Source: Cloacibacterium caeni_C (GTDB lineage: Bacteria; Bacteroidota; Bacteroidia; Flavobacteriales; Weeksellaceae). From it: DNA of 9,626 nucleotides. The stretch is from positions 1-9,626 of the forward strand of contig DITA01000021.1 of the NCBI GenBank assembly GCA_002422665.1, in the 5' to 3' direction. This document shows positions 1 through 4,333 of the stretch, piece after piece (the first letter of the stretch is position 1; each line of letters starts with the position of its first letter). The notes beneath the pieces were generated by a model. That model did not search any database. It saw only the letters and a program-made list of their open reading frames with translations, and was not told the origin of the DNA. The translations under genes were made by a program, and so were the position numbers.

Positions 1-72
1 TTTTTCTGCGAGTTCTTGCGATTGCATTTTACGTTTGGCAAGCATTACGTCTATGTTGATGATGATTGGCAT
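1..72 (-). CDS. Xre/Cro-type helix-turn-helix regulator, partial (N-terminus only)
   Basis: The first 24 codons of a minus-strand gene start at ATG 72-70 and run off the left edge. The peptide begins MPIIINIDVMLAKRKMQSQ and continues ELAEK. This matches the opening of short (about 65-75 residue) Xre-family DNA-binding proteins of the YozG/HTH_26 type, where a short beta strand precedes the first helices of the HTH. The gene starts 4 bases after the stop of the DUF2975 gene on the same strand, so the two are almost certainly co-transcribed and perhaps translationally coupled. In the family this regulator is recurrently paired with DUF2975 proteins. A role as transcriptional regulator, probably of its own operon, is inferred. 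The HTH recognition helix itself lies outside the window. Confidence 0.75.
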   Translation of the reverse strand, partial: MPIIINIDVMLAKRKMQSQELAEK

Positions 73-76
73 ATTT

Positions 77-679
77 CTAAATTGTTAAATCGTTTTCGGA
101 TTGAAGTTCGTAACCTTTTTTGAAGAAAGCAATAATAAAGAATAAAATGATTCCTAATGACAAAAATATAAAGCTACTATAAAGCAGACTAGCACTCATT
201 TTTAAATTAAGATTAAAAAACCAATTAATAATTTGAATAGGAACGAATAGAATGCTCAACCAAGCCAATTTTTTGAACCAATCTATTGTTTTTAAATTAA
301 AAATATAATCTTTACTTAAAGCCTCGGTAATTTTATAGCATACAAAACTGAAAACTGTAAAATAGCTAGAACTTATTAAGTTATTGATAATGAAGCTTTT
401 ATTGTAAATTCCAGTTAATAGATTTTGTTCTGTGAATGGATAATAAATTTTAAATTTCAGAACATCTTTTATTGGATTAGTATATTCATTTTTTGCCCAA
501 CCAACATCATTTCCTAGAAGAAAGTATTCTGATAAAATATTGCTTCCTGTTTTATACTTATAATAAAGGACAGAAAAACCAATGATTTCATAAATAAAAT
601 GAAAAGCAATAAATAAGAAAAGGATTAAAAAAAAGTAACTGAAATACTTAGAGACAGAGTTTTTGCCGATTAGTTTCAT
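77..679 (-). CDS. DUF2975 family integral membrane protein
   Basis: This is a 200-residue protein with about four membrane segments (roughly residues 14-40, 97-118, 138-157 and 165-187). The middle is a polar, probably extracytoplasmic loop (about 41-95). The C-terminal motif FKKGYELQSENDLTI (186-200) is the signature end of DUF2975 (YoaS-like) proteins, which typically finish with an F-K/R-x-G-x-E-L-Q-x-E-N-D-L-T-V-like string. The frame extends upstream to a TTG at 706-704, but that codon lies inside the TACATTTG promoter box. The ATG at 679-677 is therefore chosen as the start. It is followed after 4 bases by the HTH regulator gene, the usual partner of this family. The biochemical function is unknown; a membrane sensor or modulator working with the regulator is a guess from the pairing. 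Confidence 0.82.
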   Translation of the reverse strand: MKLIGKNSVSKYFSYFFLILFLFIAFHFIYEIIGFSVLYYKYKTGSNILSEYFLLGNDVGWAKNEYTNPIKDVLKFKIYYPFTEQNLLTGIYNKSFIINNLISSSYFTVFSFVCYKITEALSKDYIFNLKTIDWFKKLAWLSILFVPIQIINWFFNLNLKMSASLLYSSFIFLSLGIILFFIIAFFKKGYELQSENDLTI

Positions 680-703
680 GATTTTTGTTTTAAAATTATA
701 TTG

Positions 704-732
704 CAAATGTATAAATAATTATTGTAAAACAA
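704..732 (-). promoter_or_regulatory. Bacteroidota-type promoter of the DUF2975/HTH operon
   Basis: On the minus strand TTG (732-730) is followed after 18 bases by TACATTTG (711-704). This fits the Bacteroidota consensus of TTG, 17-23 bases, then TAnnTTTG. The predicted transcription start is near 697-699, leaving a leader of about 20 bases before the ATG at 679. This placement argues against the upstream TTG at 706-704 as a translation start. Confidence 0.65.
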
Positions 733-777
733 TAAAAAATGTTTAAATTTTGATAAAATTTTGTTTTATGCATTAAG

Positions 778-919
778 TTTTTGCGTGAGGGCGTAACCGA
801 AAATCCCGCAGTAAGCGATGGCTATAGAATGGGAACGAGGAATTGCAGGTGGAGACCGACTTTTTGTTTTTTTTGGAAAGGAATGAAGTGGCTAAAAACA
901 AAAAGGCACGCCCAAAAAA
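778..919. ncRNA. Structured, GC-richer intergenic element (candidate flavobacterial ncRNA or dispersed repeat)
   Basis: The gene-free stretch 733-947 holds a segment clearly richer in G and C than its surroundings, with ends that can pair. TTTTTGCGTG (778-787) can pair with CACGC (907-911) plus an A-run (914-919) across a 2-base bulge. Alternatively, GGGCGT (789-794) pairs perfectly with ACGCCC (908-913). Inside, CTTTTTGTTTTT (860-871) is the exact reverse complement of AAAAACAAAAAG (894-905), giving a 12-bp stem with a 22-base loop. Minor hairpins are CGC/GCG (807-809 with 815-817) and GGT/ACC (848-850 with 855-857). No convincing open reading frame is present. From memory, flavobacterial intergenic regions carry similar elements with closing stems and an internal A/T-rich stem. 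The Flavo-1 RNA motif is one named candidate, but I cannot confirm it. The strand is undetermined. Confidence 0.42.
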
Positions 920-947
920 TCTAAATTTTTAAGATGATAAAATGCAT

Positions 948-977
948 TTGTGTACTATTTTAAATTTTTTAACTTTG
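948..977 (+). promoter_or_regulatory. Promoter of the bTHX gene
   Basis: TTG (948-950) and TAACTTTG (970-977) are separated by 19 bases, a full match to the Bacteroidota TTG/TAnnTTTG promoter. Transcription should start near 983, giving a leader of about 24 bases. The upstream GTG at 950, in frame with the gene, lies within the promoter and so cannot be the start codon. Confidence 0.7.
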
Positions 978-1006
978 TAATAACCAATCATTTAAAAGTA
1001 ATATTT

Positions 1007-1213
1007 ATGGGAAAAGGCGATAAAAAAACGAGAAGAGGAAAAGTAACCGCAGGAAGCTACGGAAAAACAAGACCGAGAAAATCTGGAACATCTAAAGAAG
1101 CGTCTCCAAAAGTGGAAGCAAAAGCTGAAAAACCAAAAAAAGCAGCAAAACCGAAAGAGGAAAATGCTGAAGAAAAGCCAAAAACTACTAGAAAGAAAAA
1201 AACCGAAGAATAA
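1007..1213 (+). CDS. 30S ribosomal protein THX (bTHX) family, long form
   Basis: This is a 68-residue, very basic protein. Residues 1-25, opening MGKGDKKTRRGK and reaching GSYGKTRPRK, match the bTHX family. bTHX is a small 30S-subunit protein first described in Thermus that sits in the 16S rRNA head and helps stabilise it. Residues 26-68 are a low-complexity Lys/Glu/Ala/Pro tail, presumably disordered and much longer than the roughly 26-residue Thermus protein. Start ATG 1007 is chosen because the in-frame GTG at 950 lies within the promoter and the family begins MGKGD. The last five codons (KKTEE) and the TAA stop form the left arm and loop of the terminator. The gene stands alone and is convergent with DUF937. 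Confidence 0.88.
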   Translation: MGKGDKKTRRGKVTAGSYGKTRPRKSGTSKEASPKVEAKAEKPKKAAKPKEENAEEKPKTTRKKKTEE

Positions 1214-1227
1214 TCTTCGGTTTTTTT
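1196..1227. terminator. Bidirectional intrinsic terminator overlapping the bTHX stop codon
   Basis: A perfect 14-bp inverted repeat pairs 1196-1209 with 1214-1227 around a 4-base loop (1210-1213). The core is ACCGAAGA/TCTTCGGT and the flanks are A7 and T7 runs, so a hairpin with a U-tract forms on either strand. The TAA stop of bTHX (1211-1213) lies in the loop. The converging DUF937 gene ends at 1248, so the same hairpin can stop its transcript. Confidence 0.85.
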
Positions 1228-1247
1228 ATGTGAAATTTTTTAAAAAA

Positions 1248-1889
1248 TTATTTTCCTCCAAGAATTCCTCCAAGAAGATCTCCTAATCCTCCACTTTGTT
1301 TTTGTTTATCTCCACCAAGAACGCTTCCTAGGATATCTCCTAGTCCACCTCCAGTTTGTTGACCGCCTAAAACACTTCCTAAAATATCATTTAGAGGATT
1401 TGCTGGTTCGGCTTGAGCTTGTTGCTGAGCTCCACCCAAAATTCCGCCTAATAAATCACCCAATCCACCTGCATTTACACCGTTTGCTTGTTTTTCTTTA
1501 CCGATGTAACCCATGATAATTGGCGCTAACATGGCAAGAATTGGTCCGATTTTATCCATAGAAATTCCTGTATTTTGTGAAAGTTGGTTTTCTACAGTAG
1601 CTTTTTGTCCGCCGAAAATGTGATCTAAGATAGAACCGCCTTCTTGTTCTCTTTCTAGAGCAGATGATGGATTGTCTAGGATAGAACCATCATGGTCTCT
1701 ATCTAAAGCGTTATTAAGCGCTTCTGCTTCGTTGGCATCTTGAGATTTATTTCTAAGATACGAAATAATAAGAGGAGCAGCTACTGCAGCGAGTGCAATC
1801 ATTTGAGATTTAGAAATCCCGAATTTGTTTTCGGCTTCTGTAGCAAATTGGTTTCCTACGTTTCCTGTAATAAGGTCTAATAAACTCAT
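1248..1889 (-). CDS. DUF937 domain protein with Gly/Leu-rich repeats
   Basis: This 213-residue protein has no signal peptide. Two related alpha-helical halves are visible: residues 21-50 (ENKFGIS...APLIISYLRNKSQ) and 100-134 (ENQLSQNTGIS...APIIMGYIGKEKQ). This is the internal repeat of DUF937. Between them D63-R-D-H-D-G68 with D72 forms a DxDxDG loop like EF-hand or dockerin calcium sites, followed by SILD motifs at 69-72 and 87-90. The C-terminal third holds four 13-residue repeats of the form GGLGD(L/I)LG(G/S)(I/V)LGG. The family is common in Bacteroidota and Proteobacteria (YidB-like) with no established role. Hydrophobic, glycine-rich repeats suggest self-association, which is an inference. 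No clean promoter box is seen upstream, although TAACTTTA (1938-1931) is close. The start ATG is the only good one. Confidence 0.8.
   Translation of the reverse strand: MSLLDLITGNVGNQFATEAENKFGISKSQMIALAAVAAPLIISYLRNKSQDANEAEALNNALDRDHDGSILDNPSSALEREQEGGSILDHIFGGQKATVENQLSQNTGISMDKIGPILAMLAPIIMGYIGKEKQANGVNAGGLGDLLGGILGGAQQQAQAEPANPLNDILGSVLGGQQTGGGLGDILGSVLGGDKQKQSGGLGDLLGGILGGK
1254..1469 (-). repeat. Four 13-residue Gly/Leu-rich coding repeats in the DUF937 gene
   Basis: Protein residues 141-153, 164-176, 181-193 and 200-212 are near-copies: GGLGDLLGGILGG, NPLNDILGSVLGG, GGLGDILGSVLGG and GGLGDLLGGILGG. They are separated by short Gln-rich linkers. The first and last copies are identical at the protein level. 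Such coding repeats can expand or contract by recombination. Confidence 0.75.
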
Positions 1890-2011
1890 AGTTTTGGTGT
1901 TTAATGTTTAAAAATTTTTATAAAGATGCATAAAGTTAGCAAATTTTATACCTAATACGTTATAAAGAATTTAAAATTTGAAAAATAGATTTAAATCACT
2001 GTAAATCAATA

Positions 2012-2521
2012 TTAATTTTTAAAAATCGGAACATTAGAGCAAGCTTCGCCGAACATGAGCGATTTTACAATTGGTTTTAGTTTTTCTACCAATTCTATGT
2101 AAGCATTTTCGGGAATATCTTCTTCGCTGCAACCTTTTACGAGAACACGTTTTGCTTCTAAATCGGCGAAATTATAATTAGAAATGGCTTCGTGCATTAA
2201 AACCACTTCTAAATCTTTCTTGGTTCCGTAAACTATTTTTTTTGCCACTCCTGTAAGTTTGGAAGTGATTAAAAAATAAGCCCAAATCGGAACAATAGCG
2301 TCTACAGAACAATAAACATAAACAAAAGCGTCACGATAGATTTCCGAATCAATTTCTGCAACTTTTTCACGGAAATCTTTTTCTTTCAAAATCATTTCCA
2401 TGAAAAGAAAATCCTTCAAATCTATCCCAATTCTTTTGCCTTTAGGAGAAAGTTCTGATAAATCAAAACTCACCAAACCGCTTTCTGCTACTTTATTTTT
2501 TATTTCGAAATCTTCTGACAT
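2012..2521 (-). CDS. DUF2480 family protein
   Basis: This is a 169-residue soluble protein of a Bacteroidota-specific family. Segments I recognise as family-typical are ANSGLV-like VAESGLVSFDL (11-21), LKEKDFRE (45-52), CSVDAIVPIWAY (71-82), VKGCS (128-132), AYIEL (140-144) and SLMFGEACSNVP (154-165). The length matches the usual size of about 165-170. Three cysteines (71, 131, 161) sit in these motifs and may be functional. In many flavobacteria, as I recall, relatives sit close to iron-sulfur (SUF) assembly genes, but here the gene stands between DUF937 and a divergent lpxB, so context adds nothing. The molecular role is unknown. It is transcribed away from lpxB with a leader of only about 15 bases if the TAATTTTG box at 2549-2542 is used. 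Confidence 0.85.
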   Translation of the reverse strand: MSEDFEIKNKVAESGLVSFDLSELSPKGKRIGIDLKDFLFMEMILKEKDFREKVAEIDSEIYRDAFVYVYCSVDAIVPIWAYFLITSKLTGVAKKIVYGTKKDLEVVLMHEAISNYNFADLEAKRVLVKGCSEEDIPENAYIELVEKLKPIVKSLMFGEACSNVPIFKN

Positions 2522-2531
2522 TTTTTATTAT

Positions 2532-2539
2532 TATCTTTG
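2532..2539 (+). promoter_or_regulatory. Putative -7 box of the lpxB operon
   Basis: TATCTTTG matches TAnnTTTG and would give an lpxB leader of roughly 78 bases that contains the heptamer repeats. A TTG -33 element is missing at the usual spacing, so confidence is modest. Confidence 0.35.
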
Positions 2540-2541
2540 AG

Positions 2542-2549
2542 CAAAATTA
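2542..2549 (-). promoter_or_regulatory. Putative -7 box of the DUF2480 gene
   Basis: TAATTTTG on the minus strand matches TAnnTTTG and lies 20 bases before the ATG at 2521. No TTG is present at the expected 17-23 base distance, so the call rests on the -7 box alone. It is two bases from the opposing box that faces lpxB. Confidence 0.4.
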
Positions 2550-2586
2550 AGTCAAATTTTTAGAATAAAAATTTTTAGTCCATCTG

Positions 2587-2623
2587 AAAATCTAAAATCT
2601 AAAATCTAAAAAATCTAAAATCT
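2587..2623 (+). repeat. Imperfect heptamer tandem repeat (AAAATCT)n before lpxB
   Basis: Five copies of AAAATCT lie head to tail at 2587-2593, 2594-2600, 2601-2607, 2608-2616 (with two extra A) and 2617-2623. The last T of the array is the first base of the lpxB TTG start codon. The repeat is non-coding. Slippage would change the lpxB leader in 7-base steps. Confidence 0.85.
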
Positions 2624-3729
2624 TGAAATATTATATCATCGCAGGAGAAGCATCAGGAGACTTACACGCTTCTAATTTAATGAAAGCCATTTTACAGAAA
2701 GACCAAAATGCAGAATTCAGATTTTGGGGAGGAGATTTAATGGCGAAAGTTGCGGGTGAAAAACCTGTAAAACACTATAAAGAACTCGCTTTTATGGGCT
2801 TCTTGGAAGTGGCGATGAACCTTAGAACGATTTTAAAAAATATAAAACTTTGCAAGGAAGATGTTAAGAATTATCAACCAGATGTTTTGGTTTTGGTTGA
2901 TTATCCAGGTTTTAATTTGAGGATTGCAGAGTTTGCCAAAAATCTTGGAATAAAAGTAGTTTACTATATTTCTCCACAATTATGGGCTTGGAAAGAAGGC
3001 AGAGTAGAAACCATCAAAAAATATGTAGACGAAATGCTGGTGATTCTTCCTTTCGAGAAAGATTTTTATAAAAAACATCAAGTAGATGCGCATTTTGTGG
3101 GGCATCCTTTACTCGATGCGATTTCTGATTTGCCAGAAATTTCTGTTGAAAATTTCAAAAAGGAAAATAATTTAAATGAAAAGGAAATTATTGCACTTTT
3201 ACCCGGTTCTCGAGAGCAGGAAGTGGAAAAAATGTTGAGTTTAATGCTATCGGTTAGAGATTCTTTTAAAAATTATCAGTTTGTAATCGCTGGTGCGCCA
3301 AGTTTATCCAAAGAATTTTATCAGAAATTTGTAGATGATGATGTGCATTTTGTTTCCAATAAAACCTATGATTTATTGAGATGTTCTAGAGCAGCTTTAG
3401 TGACTTCGGGAACGGCAACTCTAGAAACAGCTTTGCTGAATGTTCCAGAAATTGTGTGTTACCGAACCAGTAAAATTTCTTACGAAATTGGTAAACGCGT
3501 GGTGAAAAATATCAAATTTATATCACTCGTGAATTTGATTATGGATCAAGAAGTGGTAAAGGAATTGATTCAAAGTCAACTCAATACAGAAAATTTAGTT
3601 GATGAACTTCAAAAAATTCTTGAAGGTCCAAAACGTGACAAAATGCTTCAGGATTATGAACTTCTCAGAGAAAAATTAGGTGGAAAAGGAGCAAGTAATC
3701 ACGCTGCAGAAATTATTGTTAATCTATGA
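2623..3729 (+). CDS. lpxB: Lipid-A-disaccharide synthase
   Basis: LpxB transfers 2,3-diacylglucosamine-1-phosphate from its UDP form onto lipid X, making the beta-1,6 lipid A disaccharide at the inner face of the cytoplasmic membrane (family GT19). The 368 residues are close to the usual length of about 370-385. Hallmarks are IIAGEASGD (5-13), FWGGDLM (34-40), LVDYPGFNLR (91-100), YYISPQLWAWKEGR (114-127), ILPFEKDFY (141-149), FVGHPLLD (158-165), LLPGSREQEV (192-201) and TSGTATLE (261-268), all expected of the family. The start is TTG: the protein opens MKYYIIAGEASGD as the family does, and an in-frame stop at 2593 leaves no upstream ATG. The next in-frame ATG would remove the AGEASGD motif. 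The gene overlaps the next by 4 bases (ATGA), indicating an operon. Confidence 0.95.
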   Translation: MKYYIIAGEASGDLHASNLMKAILQKDQNAEFRFWGGDLMAKVAGEKPVKHYKELAFMGFLEVAMNLRTILKNIKLCKEDVKNYQPDVLVLVDYPGFNLRIAEFAKNLGIKVVYYISPQLWAWKEGRVETIKKYVDEMLVILPFEKDFYKKHQVDAHFVGHPLLDAISDLPEISVENFKKENNLNEKEIIALLPGSREQEVEKMLSLMLSVRDSFKNYQFVIAGAPSLSKEFYQKFVDDDVHFVSNKTYDLLRCSRAALVTSGTATLETALLNVPEIVCYRTSKISYEIGKRVVKNIKFISLVNLIMDQEVVKELIQSQLNTENLVDELQKILEGPKRDKMLQDYELLREKLGGKGASNHAAEIIVNL

Positions 3730-4193
3730 TGAAAAAAATAATTGCACAACTCGCAGAAATAGAAAATTTAAAACAATTTTCCCATAAAAAAGCACCTGAG
3801 ATTTCAGAAGCGAGTATTGGTTGGCATTTAGAACACTCTCTTTTGGTGATTTCTAGAATTTTAGAAGGTTTGCCTGCTTCTCATCCAGAAAAATATCAAC
3901 CTAAATTTTCTTGGGCTAAATTTATCGTCATGACTTCGGGATATATACCTAGAAAAAAAGGAAAAGCTCCGAAATTCACTATTCCTACAAGTGAAAACTT
4001 TCTAGAAAATATAGATAATTATCTAAATTCCGTTAGAGAAAATTTACAAATGATTAAGAATCTCCCTTCTCAATCTTATATAGAACATCCTTATTTCGGA
4101 CATTTAGATGTAAAACAAACTTTAAAATTTTTAAAAATTCATACTCAGCATCATCTTAAAATTGCAAAAGACATACTGGCTAAATCTCATTAG
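3726..4193 (+). CDS. DUF1569 / DinB-like putative metal-binding protein
   Basis: This is a 155-residue soluble helical protein. Its motifs fit DUF1569 of the DinB/YfiT four-helix-bundle superfamily: IGWHLEHSL (31-39), KGKAPKFTIP (78-87) and HPYFGHLDVKQTLKFLKIHTQHH (121-143). The likely metal-binding triad is His37 (or His34) with His139 and His143 (HxxxH). Superfamily members bind divalent metals and some are thiol-dependent transferases; the substrate here is unknown. The start overlaps the lpxB stop (ATGA at 3726-3729), and a second ATG follows immediately (3729), so coupled translation with lpxB is expected. The operon ends at a hairpin terminator. A link to lipid A synthesis is not implied by the family. 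Co-transcription is inferred from the overlap. Confidence 0.8.
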   Translation: MMKKIIAQLAEIENLKQFSHKKAPEISEASIGWHLEHSLLVISRILEGLPASHPEKYQPKFSWAKFIVMTSGYIPRKKGKAPKFTIPTSENFLENIDNYLNSVRENLQMIKNLPSQSYIEHPYFGHLDVKQTLKFLKIHTQHHLKIAKDILAKSH

Positions 4194-4224
4194 AGAATTT
4201 TGATGAAGAATAAATGACAAATAG

Positions 4225-4252
4225 AAGAGTAACAAGAGGTTGCTCTTTTTTT
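4225..4252 (+). terminator. Intrinsic terminator of the lpxB-DUF1569 operon
   Basis: AGAGTAAC (4226-4233) pairs with GTTGCTCT (4239-4246) through eight pairs, one a G-U wobble, around a 5-base loop. A T7 run (4246-4252) follows. It lies 32 bases after the DUF1569 stop. Confidence 0.75.
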
Positions 4253-4309
4253 ATTTTAGGGTGAGTGTTTTCAGGATAGTTTCTTCATGTTTTAATCAAT
4301 ATCATTGCG

Positions 4310-4317
4310 TAAATTTG
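4310..4317 (+). promoter_or_regulatory. Putative -7 box of ppc
   Basis: TAAATTTG matches TAnnTTTG and ends 16 bases before the ppc ATG, predicting a very short leader of about 11 bases. No TTG is found 17-23 bases upstream. The gap 4253-4333 contains nothing else that I can recognise. Confidence 0.45.
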
Positions 4318-4333
4318 TTAAAAATTAAGAATT

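Noticed and set aside
680..706. Upstream TTG start for the DUF2975 protein (nine extra residues)
   Set aside because: The codon is part of the TACATTTG promoter box, so it would not be in the transcript.
778..919. Insertion sequence remnant or tRNA in the 300-base gap
   Set aside because: No transposase fragment in any frame, no flanking target duplication that I can see, and no cloverleaf fold.
950..1006. Upstream GTG start for bTHX (19 extra residues)
   Set aside because: It lies within the promoter, and the added residues are hydrophobic and unlike the family, which starts MGKGDKK.
1988..1997. Palindrome GATTTAAATC downstream of DUF2480 as a terminator or operator
   Set aside because: It consists mostly of A and T in a very AT-rich gap, has no loop, and only a weak T-run follows on the minus strand; expected by chance here.
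2587..2623. CRISPR-like array before lpxB
   Set aside because: The units are 7 bases and directly abutting, without spacers; it is a simple tandem repeat.
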